Shown here piece after piece: positions 45,385 through 54,712 of a DNA stretch of 64,000 bases (position 1 is its first letter; every line of letters begins with the position of its first letter). Both the position numbers and the translations under genes were made by a program. A model generated the notes under the pieces. That model saw only the letters and a list, made by a program, of their open reading frames with translations. It did no database searches and had not been told where the DNA came from. Origin of the DNA: Flavobacterium sp. MC2016-06 (GTDB taxonomy: Bacteria; Bacteroidota; Bacteroidia; Flavobacteriales; Flavobacteriaceae); contig NZ_WMID02000010.1 of the NCBI RefSeq assembly GCF_009711165.2, positions 62,001 to 126,000 of the forward strand. The letters run 5' to 3'.

Positions 45385-46434
45385 TTATAATGAATTCCCT
45401 ATTCCGACAATGATTATCGAAAGCATAATTAATCCAATTCCCCAGATAAAAGTTCTGAATGTTTTTTTTGAAACTCCTGACCATTCTTTCAAATAAAAGC
45501 CCCAAAAATTAGCCGTCAAAATAATGGTTGCCATGTGCAAAATCCATGAGCTTGCACCATTTCCTAATTTACTCTCTCCCATTCCGTAAAAGAAAAACTG
45601 TAAAAACCACATAGTTCCTGCAAGTGCCGAAAACAAAGTGTTTTTTGCAATAGGCGTTTCTTTATTGGTATAATCTGAGAAAGTCTTATTCTTAAAATTA
45701 AGATACAAACACCATATAAAATTGGTTGTCAAACCTCCCCAAAGCAAAACGACATAGGTTACATTGTTTTGAAATAACGGGTTACAGCCATACACTATAG
45801 CTTCTTCTGCCATTGGTTTTCCAGCTTCAATTCCGAAATTAAAAAACGAACTTAAAATCCCTGAAATCACAGCTATAACAAGTCCTTTGACCAAGCTGAA
45901 ATCCTGATCCTTGTCTTCATGACCAACAGCAAAGTCTTTTTCTTTCAGCATTCCTGCCTTACCAGAAATTGCGATACCCGCAAGACAAACCAAAACTCCA
46001 AACAAAACCATTTGTCCGCCAGTATGCGAAAGCATATCTGAAAATGAGATTTTTCCTTCTGTTGGATTAAAATCATAATATATAGAAGGTACTAATGCTC
46101 CAAAAGCAGAGCAGAATCCTAAAATAATCGAATTACCAAGTGACATTCCTAAATAACGAACACCTAAACCATAAGTAAGTCCTCCAATTCCCCAAATCAA
46201 TCCCATTGAGAAGGTAAAAGCTTTTATTGCCGGCGACGCTGCAATGATAATGTCTACAAAATTTGGAATGGTTAAATACGCTGCGATTGGCGGTACAATC
46301 AGCCAAGAAAAAAATCCTCCTACAAGCCAATAGCTTTCCCAAGCCCAGTTTTTAACTTTCTTAAACGGCATATAAAAACTGCCCGAAGAAAAACCTCCTA
46401 TAGAATGAAAAATAATCCCTAGTAATGATTCCAT
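45385..46434 (-). CDS. rhaT: L-rhamnose/proton symporter (RhaT)
   Basis: A 349-residue inner-membrane permease with about ten hydrophobic helices. The opening LGIIFHSIGGFSSGSFYMPFKKVKNWAWESYWLVGG and YGLGVRYLGMSLGNSIILGFCSAFGALVP are RhaT landmarks. It brings L-rhamnose into the cytoplasm with a proton. It is the first gene of the minus-strand rhamnose operon and is divergent from the GntR-type regulator gene. Confidence 0.93.
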   Translation of the reverse strand: MESLLGIIFHSIGGFSSGSFYMPFKKVKNWAWESYWLVGGFFSWLIVPPIAAYLTIPNFVDIIIAASPAIKAFTFSMGLIWGIGGLTYGLGVRYLGMSLGNSIILGFCSAFGALVPSIYYDFNPTEGKISFSDMLSHTGGQMVLFGVLVCLAGIAISGKAGMLKEKDFAVGHEDKDQDFSLVKGLVIAVISGILSSFFNFGIEAGKPMAEEAIVYGCNPLFQNNVTYVVLLWGGLTTNFIWCLYLNFKNKTFSDYTNKETPIAKNTLFSALAGTMWFLQFFFYGMGESKLGNGASSWILHMATIILTANFWGFYLKEWSGVSKKTFRTFIWGIGLIMLSIIIVGIGNSL

Positions 46435-46806
46435 CTTAATATTTTGTTTTGGTTGGTTTGATAGTTATTTAGTTTTGTAAAATAAGAGAATGTAAAAAAC
46501 AAAACTGTCCTGTACTATCCTTTATGCTTTTAGTATTTATGTTAAAACTGAATGTTATTGAGAATAACAACCTCAATATTTTAGAAAAACAAATTTAAAA
46601 TATCTATTTTAGCAATCGATTTCGTAATTATTATATCCGCAATCAGCCTTAAACAAACGAATTACTAAAAAAATAAAATAAGTCTTATTTTTATCTGCTT
46701 TACTTGTAAGAAAAACATCAAAACAAAAAAAATAACAAGTTTTAAATAAACCTTTTCGAAAAAATATAATCTAAGAATTAAGTCTCATGTACAACATAGA
46801 CCTAAT
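46435..46806. other. divergent control region between rhaT and the GntR-type regulator
   Basis: An AT-rich gap of 372 bases with no reading frame. A minus-strand -7 candidate TAAATTTG (46591-46598) lies 157 bases upstream of rhaT, but its -33 partner is weak (ATTG, 15 bases away). I found no clear palindromic operator. Confidence 0.4.
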
Positions 46807-46821
46807 TTGAAAAAAAATATC

Positions 46822-47862
46822 ATGATTAAATTAATTAAAATAGACGAAGATTCCAGGGTTCCAAAATATAAACAAATTGTTGACTCTATATTACAGAATA
46901 TCGCTAATGGAAATTTAAAAATAAATCAAAAAATACCCTCCATAAATAGTTTCAGCGAAGAATTTTATATGTCTCGAGATACTGTTGAGAAAGCTTATAA
47001 TATTCTAAAAGAGCGAAAAATTATCTCTTCTATTAGAGGGAAAGGCTATTATATTACCCGAACAAAATTAGAATCTAAAGTAAATATCTTGTTTTTAACG
47101 AATAAATTGAGCGCGTACAAAATGAAAACGTACAGCTCATTTATTAATACGCTTGGTGCTAACGCACACACTGACCTGCATATTTATCATTGTGACGAAA
47201 CTTTATTTTTAAATATACTGGACAAGTTTGAAGGCGCATACGATTATTATGTTATTACTACGCATTTTAAAACCGATGAGCTGAAACATTCTAGTTTTAC
47301 AGATGAAGTGGTTCAAGCCATTCAGAATATTCCGCAAGATAAATTGGTAATGCTGGACAACATTAAACTTGGAATGGGAAGTGAAGTGATTAAAATCTAT
47401 CAGGATTTTGAAAATGATATTTATAATGCCTTAAAAGAAGGTCTTTCGAAGATTACCAAATACAAAAAACTAATTCTGGTTTATCCTGATAAAGCGGTTT
47501 ACCCTTATCCTAGAAGAATTTTACACGGATTTAGAAAATTTTGTGTGGAGCATGAAATTAACTTCGAAATTATGAGTGAAGTTTACGATGATATGATTCT
47601 AAAAAAAGGCGATTTGTTTATTACTATTGAAGAATCTGATTTGGTAAATTTGGTAAAACAAATTAGAGATGAAGAATATGTTTTAGGCGAAGATATAGGT
47701 GTAATATCATACAACGATACTCCTCTAAAAGAATTACTTGGCATAACGGTTATGTCTACCGATTTTAATATCATGGGAGAAACTGCTGCACGAATGATTT
47801 TAAATAAAGAGAAAGGACAAGTAAAAGTTCCGTTTAATTTTATTGATAGAAATTCTATTTAA
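46822..47862 (+). CDS. GntR-family regulator with sugar-binding-like sensor domain
   Basis: A regulator of about 346 residues. The ATG at 46822 is preferred to the TTG at 46807. The N-terminal winged helix (SRVPKYKQIVDSILQNIANG...SINSFSEEFYMSRDTVEKAYNILKERKIISSIRGKGYYI) is GntR-type. The rest resembles a periplasmic-binding/LacI-like sensor (KYKKLILVYPDK; GDLFITIEESDLVNLVKQ; EDIGVISYNDTPLKELLGITV). Such proteins respond to a sugar or sugar phosphate. It is divergent from the rhamnose operon and is its likely regulator. A terminator at 47910-47935 follows. Confidence 0.88.
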   Translation: MIKLIKIDEDSRVPKYKQIVDSILQNIANGNLKINQKIPSINSFSEEFYMSRDTVEKAYNILKERKIISSIRGKGYYITRTKLESKVNILFLTNKLSAYKMKTYSSFINTLGANAHTDLHIYHCDETLFLNILDKFEGAYDYYVITTHFKTDELKHSSFTDEVVQAIQNIPQDKLVMLDNIKLGMGSEVIKIYQDFENDIYNALKEGLSKITKYKKLILVYPDKAVYPYPRRILHGFRKFCVEHEINFEIMSEVYDDMILKKGDLFITIEESDLVNLVKQIRDEEYVLGEDIGVISYNDTPLKELLGITVMSTDFNIMGETAARMILNKEKGQVKVPFNFIDRNSI

Positions 47863-47909
47863 AATTACTACAACTCCTTTTTGTTATAAAAATTAAAGAC
47901 ATAAAAAAA

Positions 47910-47935
47910 CCTCGTTTAATATTTCTTAAACGAGG
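47910..47935. terminator. bidirectional terminator
   Basis: CCTCGTTTA and TAAACGAGG form a 9-bp stem with an 8-base loop, preceded by an A run and followed by T-rich sequence after a short gap. It is shared by the GntR-type gene and the converging histone-like gene. Confidence 0.8.
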
Positions 47936-47958
47936 CTGCATTTTTTTAATAAAAAATA

Positions 47959-48135
47959 CTATTTTTTAGATTCTTCGATAGAAACTTTTCTGAACTCTTT
48001 TAAAAGTTTTTCAATTTCTAAAGTTGATTTACGTGCTCTTGGTCCAGCAGCTTTAACACCTTTTTCAGTTAACGATTCTGCTTCCGCTTTAAATGTGTCA
48101 ATTTCGGCGTTGATCTTTACTAATAAATCTTTCAT
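47959..48135 (-). CDS. histone H1-like small protein
   Basis: A 58-residue basic, helical protein (MKDLLVKINAEIDTFKAEAESL...GPRARKSTLEIEKLLKEFRKVSIEESKK). The chosen start is the ATG at 48135, which lies close after a good promoter; a longer frame would run into it. The sequence matches the short H1-like proteins of Bacteroidota (Hc1 family), with a conserved GPRARKSTLEIEK segment. Such proteins bind DNA and may affect chromosome packing. Confidence 0.85.
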   Translation of the reverse strand: MKDLLVKINAEIDTFKAEAESLTEKGVKAAGPRARKSTLEIEKLLKEFRKVSIEESKK

Positions 48136-48159
48136 GCTTATATTTGTTAAATTAAGGCA

Positions 48160-48190
48160 CAAAAATAAAAGTTTGTGTGATAGATACAAC
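48160..48190 (-). promoter_or_regulatory. promoter of the histone H1-like gene
   Basis: On the minus strand: GTTG (48187-48190), 19 bases, TATTTTTG (48160-48167). The transcript should start near 48153, giving a leader of about 18 bases. The -7 sequence equals that of the methyltransferase promoter at 13582. The remainder of the 48136-48566 gap is AT-rich with no other gene seen. Confidence 0.65.
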
Positions 48191-48566
48191 ACTTTTGTTG
48201 TTAAAATTATGGCTGTTTTTTATCACATAGTTTAACATTAAATTTACGCCAGCCCTTTTCATTGCTGAAAATAGACTCAATAATTTAATAATCAATCACT
48301 TATTAATATATCCAAAATTAGACACGTTCTATATAGACTACTCAGCACAATAAAATATTTTTTTTTGCAATAGAAATTTTAAGAAAAATTGACTGATTTT
48401 TGAAGATTTTAAGCTTCTGAATTCTAGTCTTTTCATAAAATTACGCTGCCAATTGCCAATTTAAGTCGATATTTACAAAAGTAATGCACCTTAATTAGAC
48501 TTTAATCAATCTTATTCATTCCCTTTATAATTTCATTTTCAAAATAAAAATCAAATCAAATTGAAA

Positions 48567-49859
48567 CTATTTCTTTATTTCAACCTGAATTGAAGTTGAA
48601 AGCTGTTTTGCTAAAGTAGTTACGTAATTTGTAAAATAAGCAGCATCTTGAAAAGCTCTATCTGCACTCAATTCCCAGCATGCTACTGCATAATAACTAA
48701 TTTCTTTGTTATTTTCTATACTTAATTCTGCTAAATAAGAATCTGTTAATTGTCCTGTTTTAGGTGCTTCTGTATATCCTTTATAAATTTCTTTTGGGAC
48801 TAAAATAGCCGTTCCTAAAATCCATTGACGGTCATAAGTAAGATAATCATGCTGTAATAAACATACCCAATTACCTGATTCAATTACCTGCAACGGATTT
48901 TTATTGTTTAAATTAGAAAGAGCAACTAAAAATTTTTCTTTTCCTTTAATGCCGTTTATAGCAACTGTATTTTTGTATGCATACATTCCTGGCCAAATTG
49001 AAGTGGTTTCCTGTACTTGATATAAGTTACCTGAAGCATTCCAATTATGATAATTATAACTCAAAACAGAATTTACCGGTCCTTCGCTTACTATTTTAAA
49101 GGTTGTTTTTTCAACATTATTAAGGGTATCAGCTGCAAGAATACCAAGTCTATTGATTTCACCATCAATTGATAATGCGTAGCCGCCTAAACCAGCTGAA
49201 TTTCCGACAGGAAAAATATCTCTTCCCCAATCGTACATAACATGGTAATTATCTTCAACAGCTCCTTTACTATTTATACCAACATTTTCCGGAGTGATTG
49301 CTGGAATTTTCTTTCCAAAAACATCAACAGAGTTTCTACCGTCTAAATAATGCCTAAAACCTACTTTATCATTTTCCCAAGTTGGGCCGTCGGTTTGGTA
49401 CTTTTGGTAGCCTAATTTTTTATGTACTTGATTGGCCATCAAAACTTCTTCGACAGCAGGATGAACAGGAAGATCTTTTCCTTCTCTTTTTCCAAATCTA
49501 ACGCTTGTTTTTATGGGGAATTTTGGGTCAGTCTGTGACCATTTTAGCTCTAGCGTTTTTTCTTCTTTTGGAGAAAAATCTGCTACTAAAAAGAGTTCAT
49601 CCCATTTTCCGTCTCCGTTAAGATCATTAACCTGAGCAGGAATTGTATCTGTTTTATTAATTAAAATTGGGAAATTTGCTTTTGGATTATTCGCCAAAAG
49701 CAATGCTCTTTTTATAGAAACTGCCTTTTGGGGCAGTGCTAAATCTGATGTATTCTTTAAAATAATTTTGTTTACAGCTATTTTCTGTTGCGCTTTACAG
49801 TTCCCTAAAAATAAGACAGATAAAGCGATTGGCACATAAAGTTTGATCGTTTTTTTCAT
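48567..49859 (-). CDS. DUF4861-family lipoprotein, probably pectin-related
   Basis: A lipoprotein of about 430 residues (lipobox FLGNC, C21, when started at 49859; an ATG 39 bases earlier lacks a good signal peptide). Family marks are KIILKNTSDLALPQKAVSIKR, VNDLNGDGKWDELFLVADF, KYQTDGPTWENDKVGFRHYLDGRN, and MYDWGRDIFPVGNSAGLGGYAL. DUF4861 proteins occur in pectin and rhamnogalacturonan loci and are thought to act as glycan hydrolases or binders, though their chemistry is unproven as far as I know. It sits between the rhamnose genes and the pectin locus, which fits that role. Confidence 0.85.
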   Translation of the reverse strand: MKKTIKLYVPIALSVLFLGNCKAQQKIAVNKIILKNTSDLALPQKAVSIKRALLLANNPKANFPILINKTDTIPAQVNDLNGDGKWDELFLVADFSPKEEKTLELKWSQTDPKFPIKTSVRFGKREGKDLPVHPAVEEVLMANQVHKKLGYQKYQTDGPTWENDKVGFRHYLDGRNSVDVFGKKIPAITPENVGINSKGAVEDNYHVMYDWGRDIFPVGNSAGLGGYALSIDGEINRLGILAADTLNNVEKTTFKIVSEGPVNSVLSYNYHNWNASGNLYQVQETTSIWPGMYAYKNTVAINGIKGKEKFLVALSNLNNKNPLQVIESGNWVCLLQHDYLTYDRQWILGTAILVPKEIYKGYTEAPKTGQLTDSYLAELSIENNKEISYYAVACWELSADRAFQDAAYFTNYVTTLAKQLSTSIQVEIKK

Positions 49860-50017
49860 TCTATGTTTTAACGTTTTATTTGTGAACAATTTAATCATTT
49901 TATCGAAATGAAAAACTTCTTTTAATAAAAATTAAAAATAACATATTTAAATGATCTTTTTTAAGGTTTAAAAAATGTGCATAATTGTTCCATTTTTGGC
50001 TTACAAATAGTCTAAAA

Positions 50018-50053
50018 AAAAGCAGTATATGGAACAACACATATACTGCTTTT
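50018..50053 (-). terminator. intrinsic terminator after the 149-residue gene
   Basis: AAAAGCAGTATAT and ATATACTGCTTTT form a 13-bp perfect stem with a 10-base loop, ending 55 bases after the stop of the gene at 50108. The minus-strand side ends in T-rich sequence. Confidence 0.8.
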
Positions 50054-50107
50054 AACGCTATTCATCACTAGAACAGCTAATTAATTATATCTCAATAACA
50101 AAAATAA

Positions 50108-50557
50108 CTACATAAGAAAAAACAAAGTTTTATAATAATTATTGAACTGTGTTTGAAGAATATTTGAACTACTAAATTTTATTGTCTCTTTTTTTGAAGC
50201 AGAATTGGGTATTCTAGCAAAATGTAATTTCAAATCATTGATAATTTCTTTTCTTGTTTTAGAAGCATCTAATAAAGACAAATCGTTTACTTCTTCTAAA
50301 AAAAATAATTTTTCATAAAGCTGTTTATCAAACAAACAAACCAAAACATTAGTTCCTTTATTTTCTAATTTCAAAAACTCTACAAGCTCTAATTTATCAT
50401 ATACTACATATACAAAATGATCAAAATTTTTAATTTCATTTTGTTCTTTTGCTACTGAAGAATTTTCAAAAAAATCAAATTCTTCTTTAAATTTTCTTTT
50501 GAACATTTTCAAGAAAATGTTTTTATTATCGTGTACTAAAATTCTTTCCTTTTCCAT
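50108..50557 (-). CDS. degenerate receiver-like hypothetical protein
   Basis: A 149-residue protein of no confirmed family. The start (ERILVHDNKNIFLKMFKRKFKEEFDFFE) looks like the beta1-alpha1 portion of a response-regulator receiver, and VLVCLFDKQLYEKLFFLEE and SLLDASKTRKEIINDL would be the later strands and helices. The aspartate pocket is incomplete: one acidic residue at the expected loop is HDN, and the phosphorylation site is unclear. No DNA-binding domain follows. Its neighbours are a scramblase-like and a YcxB-like gene on the same strand. Confidence 0.55.
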   Translation of the reverse strand: MEKERILVHDNKNIFLKMFKRKFKEEFDFFENSSVAKEQNEIKNFDHFVYVVYDKLELVEFLKLENKGTNVLVCLFDKQLYEKLFFLEEVNDLSLLDASKTRKEIINDLKLHFARIPNSASKKETIKFSSSNILQTQFNNYYKTLFFLM

Positions 50558-50623
50558 AATCTTTCTCTAGAATTATTAAGCCTTAAAGCTGTCCTTTTTT
50601 AATTCTCAAACAACTAAGTATAT

Positions 50624-51205
50624 CTAAATCATATACATAACAATAGCACTTGAAAAAATGGCTATTTTATCATTTTTATTTACAAAATCAGTCTTTATAT
50701 TAACATTGAATTTATCTGCAGAACTATAGATTTCTTTCATGATTCCTTCCCATTTTTTATCTATAGATCCTATTTTGCTTTTTGATGCATCAGTTATCAT
50801 AAAACTCCATTCTTTATCATTACCAGAAATTTCGGCAATAATTTCATCAAATTGATTAAGTATCGTATAGGTTGATTTAAAAAAATTAACTCTTCTCTTA
50901 ATACAGCCTAATACATTTCCGCGTGGATCACATATTACAATTTTATTGCTTTGAAAAAATGATCTTCTAGACAACAACACTTCTAATGTTCCGTTTGCAC
51001 TCCTAATTTCTATCTGAGCAGGAAGAAATGTTTTACCAACAACTTGTCTTAGAATTTTCTTTCCTTTTGTCATTCTTTCTCTAACAAAACCGATGTTTTC
51101 TTTTTTATTATTAAAAATTTGATATTTATCATATGATTTAGAACAGATTGCATTTTGCCCTACAAAATAATTGCTCCTTTCAAAGAAATTTGAGTTTGAA
51201 TTCAT
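50624..51205 (-). CDS. phospholipid scramblase-like / LURP-one-like protein
   Basis: A 193-residue protein (start at 51205, MNSNSNFFERSN). Alternating strands with YQIFNNKKENIGFVRERMT, IVICDPRGNVLGCIKRR, TYTILNQFDEIIAEISG, and WSFMITDASKSKIGSIDKKWEGIMKEIYSSADKFNVN fit the Scramblase/Tubby-like fold, with KKWEG...SADKF as its typical motif. A hydrophobic C-terminal segment (IAIFSSAIVMYMI) may enter the membrane. Bacterial members have no known function. It lies between a degenerate receiver-like gene and a YcxB-like gene on the same strand. Confidence 0.75.
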   Translation of the reverse strand: MNSNSNFFERSNYFVGQNAICSKSYDKYQIFNNKKENIGFVRERMTKGKKILRQVVGKTFLPAQIEIRSANGTLEVLLSRRSFFQSNKIVICDPRGNVLGCIKRRVNFFKSTYTILNQFDEIIAEISGNDKEWSFMITDASKSKIGSIDKKWEGIMKEIYSSADKFNVNIKTDFVNKNDKIAIFSSAIVMYMI

Positions 51206-51296
51206 AATTGTTTTTTTAAGACAGACGTAAATCAAACCAAATATTGATTTGAAAATTTCAATTTTTAAATATTCTTTTAATCTATAACTTGTTTAA

Positions 51297-51839
51297 TTAA
51301 ACCTTTGTAACATGAGTGACATGTCTTTCTATGAAAGTTATTAATTCTTCCATATTTCTCTGATTGTTGTCTTTATTAGAAATTGTAATGATGTACCCAT
51401 TTCTTTTTTTCACATAGAGAAAGAAAAAATCCTTTGTTAATATTGCTTTCTCTATTTCACTCCATTTATGAGCAAACTCACCTAGAGGTGAATGTACATG
51501 AATAAGAGAACTAGTAAAATTGAATTTATATTTACTTATAAATGAATCAAATTTCAGCAGTTTTTTTGCTAGTCTAAAAATCAGTTTACAAATTGTATTT
51601 ACAAATGAGTACTGAATCAACAAAAAAAATATAATAAGTATCAAACTTCTTATAATCCATTGCATCATATCATTATTATGATCCACTCTAAAAAAATCAA
51701 ACAGAATTAACAAAAACAAAATCAAAGAAGAGATAGTGGTTACTCTTTCTTTATAAAGATGTTTAAAATACATCTTGTTGAGTTTTCGTATTTCAGAAAT
51801 ATTCAATTCAAATTCCAACGAAAAGTCAGGCATATTCAT
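51297..51839 (-). CDS. YcxB-like membrane protein
   Basis: A 180-residue protein with two membrane helices at about residues 35-50 and 62-82 (ISSLILFLLILFDFF; IIRSLILIIFFLLIQYSF), then a beta-rich tail with VHSPLGEFAHKWSEIEKAILTKDFFFLYVKKRNGYIITIS. This strand set (a KWSEI element and a final FLYVKKRNGYII) is the YcxB/DUF domain pattern. The function is unknown. It may be the first gene of a three-gene set with the scramblase-like and receiver-like genes. Confidence 0.7.
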   Translation of the reverse strand: MNMPDFSLEFELNISEIRKLNKMYFKHLYKERVTTISSLILFLLILFDFFRVDHNNDMMQWIIRSLILIIFFLLIQYSFVNTICKLIFRLAKKLLKFDSFISKYKFNFTSSLIHVHSPLGEFAHKWSEIEKAILTKDFFFLYVKKRNGYIITISNKDNNQRNMEELITFIERHVTHVTKV

Positions 51840-52286
51840 AACACTTACATTAATTTTTAACCTCTTAGTTACCGATTACTTTGTTTTTCAATCTTTTATC
51901 AGAAATTCATCAAATAAAGATAGAAAGCAAAAATACCTCAAGAGAAAGCATTAAGTAGTCCACATAAAGCCATTATAATGTCAAAATAAGCTTTATTTCA
52001 TGAAAGCATTTACAAGTCCTTTTATAAATAAAAGAGATTTAGCAAAACCCAAAATCACAACAGAAAAAAGGTGATTTTTGCACAAAATATTATTTTTTCA
52101 CTACCAAAAACAAGCTAAAAAAAATACCTCGAAAAGTTAAAAAAGTATCATTATAAGATTAAAGGAATGAAATCTATTTATTTTATTTTCAAATAGTTAA
52201 ATAAAAATATATTTTAATATCATAACTAAAATATATAGTTACTTTTGGCATTAATTTAAAATTTATTGTAAAAAAAATCCTTCAAA
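51840..52286. other. divergent intergenic region before the kinase operon
   Basis: 447 very AT-rich bases with no supported reading frame. A -7 candidate TACTTTTG at 52240-52247 lies 39 bases upstream of the kinase ATG, but the -33 region is poor. Confidence 0.45.
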
Positions 52287-53378
52287 ATGAAACTTGCTTC
52301 TATCGAAGAAAAACTCAAAGAAAGAATTAAAGAGCTAACCTGCCTTTATGAGATTTCACAAATAATATCTCAATCAAATTCTGTAAATAATCAGGTCTTA
52401 CAAGAAATAATTTTAAGCACAAAAAAAGCTTGGCATTATAATGATGAGGCGATAATTGAAATCCAAATTTTAGATTCTAATTTATCAACATCAATTATAA
52501 ACGAACAGACCGTTTATCAAACTAGCCCGATAACTATCACCAAAAACAACATTGGCTATATTAAAGTGCATTATCCGCGGAGCAGATTTACTGAAGATTA
52601 TTTTTTAGCAGACGAACAAAAACTACTCGATACTATTGCCCATGAGATTGCTAATTTTATTGAAAAACATCAAATTTTAGAAAAAACGACTTTATTAAAT
52701 CAAACCATCGAACGGATGGACCGTTTGAATATTTTTGGCCAAATGACAGCTGGAATATCTCACGAACTCAATACTACTTTAGGCAATATATTGGGATTTG
52801 CAGAACTTATTAAAATAAATAATGCTGATCCTGAAATTGATTCTGATATTTCAATAATTATAAATGCAGCTATTTATTCTAGAGATGTTGTAAAAAAGCT
52901 AATGTATTTTTCAACCGAAATACCCCAACAATTAAAGCTCCAGCCTCTTCAACCTATTATAACTTTTGCTGTAGCCTTTTTGAAACCTAATTTTTTAAAA
53001 AAAGATATAAAAAGCGAGTTAATTTTTGAGGATAATACACTGAATTCTAAAATCGATTCTGTGCAACTTACACAAGTCTTACTCAATTTACTACTAAATG
53101 CAATATATGCTTCTCCTAAAAAAAGCATCATTAGAATAACAATTAAAAATGATACTAAAAACTTATTTATAACAATAGAAGATCATGGAACAGGGATTCC
53201 CGAAAATATTAAACAAAAAATATTTGATCCCTTTTTTACAACTAAGCCAATAAATGAAGGATACGGGCTTGGATTAAGTGTTGTTTATAGTATTATCAAG
53301 AGTCACAATGGAGAAATATTCGTAAAAGATAATTTACCTACTGGAACTATTTTTATAATAAAACTACCTATACAATAA
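52287..53378 (+). CDS. NtrB-like sensor histidine kinase
   Basis: A 363-residue soluble kinase without obvious membrane helices. An N-terminal GAF/PAS-like region (LKERIKELTCLYEISQIISQ) is followed by a dimerisation domain with H159 in ISHELNTTLGNILGF, and a catalytic domain with LNLLLNAIYAS, EDHGTGIP and GYGLGLSVVYSII. The stop overlaps the regulator start in a TAATG, so the two are cotranslated. The signal is unknown; a cytoplasmic one is likely. Confidence 0.88.
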   Translation: MKLASIEEKLKERIKELTCLYEISQIISQSNSVNNQVLQEIILSTKKAWHYNDEAIIEIQILDSNLSTSIINEQTVYQTSPITITKNNIGYIKVHYPRSRFTEDYFLADEQKLLDTIAHEIANFIEKHQILEKTTLLNQTIERMDRLNIFGQMTAGISHELNTTLGNILGFAELIKINNADPEIDSDISIIINAAIYSRDVVKKLMYFSTEIPQQLKLQPLQPIITFAVAFLKPNFLKKDIKSELIFEDNTLNSKIDSVQLTQVLLNLLLNAIYASPKKSIIRITIKNDTKNLFITIEDHGTGIPENIKQKIFDPFFTTKPINEGYGLGLSVVYSIIKSHNGEIFVKDNLPTGTIFIIKLPIQ

Positions 53379-54712
53379 TGCAAATGAGCTTAAAGAAAAA
53401 AAATATACTAATTGTTGATGACAATTATGATATGCTTGATTTAATGCAGCGCCATCTTAAAGGTTTTAATTACAATACATACAAAGCATCTTCTGCAAAC
53501 GAAGCAATTGAGGTATTAAAATATGCATCAATTGATTTATTGATTACAGATCTCAATATGCCAGACACTAATGGTTTTGAATTAATAAAATACAGCAAAG
53601 AGCATTATCCAATATTACCTACTTTGATTATAACCGGAATGCCTACTATAGAAAATGCTGTTAATGCCATAAAAACTGGGGCTTCAGATTATTTAGTTAA
53701 ACCTTTTACAAGCGATGAACTTTACCAGACCATAAACCGCTCTGTTTTAAAAAACACAAATGACTCTTATCTTTCAAATCCAGTTACATCTGTATCAGAA
53801 GAAATAAATTATGCCGGCATCGATGGACGCTCGGAGCAATTTAAAAATCTGGTTGATATAATTGAACGTGTAAAAAACAACAAAGTAAATGTTTTAATTG
53901 AAGGAGAAAGCGGCACTGGTAAAGAACTTATTGCAAGAGCTATTCATACTAAGGGCTCTTTGGCAAATATGCCTTTTATTTGTATTAATTGCGGCGGAAT
54001 ACCTGAAACCTTAATTGAGTCTGAGCTATTCGGACATACAAAAGGTGCTTTTACAGGCGCTAAGGAATCTAGAATTGGGCTGTTTCAGGCGGCTTCTGGC
54101 GGTACTATATTTTTAGATGAAATTGGCAATGCTCCATTGTTTCTGCAAACAAAACTCTTGCGGGTAATACAAGAGAAAGAAATTACAAAAATTGGAGCAG
54201 TAAATACCGAAAAAATAGATGTTAGAATAATATGCGCTACCAATAGTGATCTTCACAAAATGGTACTCGATGGTACTTTTAGAGAAGACTTATATTATAG
54301 AATTAATGTTATAAATATAAAAACAACCCCCTTAAGAGAAAGAAAAGAAGACATTATTTTTTTAGTAAATACTTTTATTAAAAAATACGCCATAGAATAT
54401 CACAAGCCAAGCATCAAGATTAATGAAAAAATAAATGATATTTTATTACGCTATTCTTGGCCAGGTAATATTAGAGAGCTCGAAAACATAATTCAGAGAA
54501 TGATCATTATGACCGATGATATTATCGACCTACAACATGTACCTAAACAGCTAAAATATCATATTCCAGAAAAAACAGAACCTTTTAAATCTTTAAGGGA
54601 ATATGAAAAGGATCAAATTTTAAAAATATTAGCAGCCGTTGATAACAACAAAACTAAAGCTGCCAAAATTTTACAAATAGACCGCAAAACTTTAAATCAA
54701 AAAATAATATAA
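53378..54712 (+). CDS. NtrC-family response regulator, sigma-54-dependent
   Basis: A 444-residue regulator. The receiver has the phospho-acceptor D58 (LLITDLNMPD). The AAA+ domain has Walker A GESGTGKE at about 176 and the sigma-54 loop GAFTGA at about 223; SWPGNIRELENIIQRM follows. A Fis-type helix-turn-helix (KTKAAKILQIDRKTLNQKII) ends the protein a few residues earlier than in most relatives, which have a short tail after the recognition helix. With the kinase just before it, it forms a complete two-component system. Its targets are unknown; no sigma-54 promoter was found in the following gap. Confidence 0.9.
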   Translation: MQMSLKKKNILIVDDNYDMLDLMQRHLKGFNYNTYKASSANEAIEVLKYASIDLLITDLNMPDTNGFELIKYSKEHYPILPTLIITGMPTIENAVNAIKTGASDYLVKPFTSDELYQTINRSVLKNTNDSYLSNPVTSVSEEINYAGIDGRSEQFKNLVDIIERVKNNKVNVLIEGESGTGKELIARAIHTKGSLANMPFICINCGGIPETLIESELFGHTKGAFTGAKESRIGLFQAASGGTIFLDEIGNAPLFLQTKLLRVIQEKEITKIGAVNTEKIDVRIICATNSDLHKMVLDGTFREDLYYRINVINIKTTPLRERKEDIIFLVNTFIKKYAIEYHKPSIKINEKINDILLRYSWPGNIRELENIIQRMIIMTDDIIDLQHVPKQLKYHIPEKTEPFKSLREYEKDQILKILAAVDNNKTKAAKILQIDRKTLNQKII

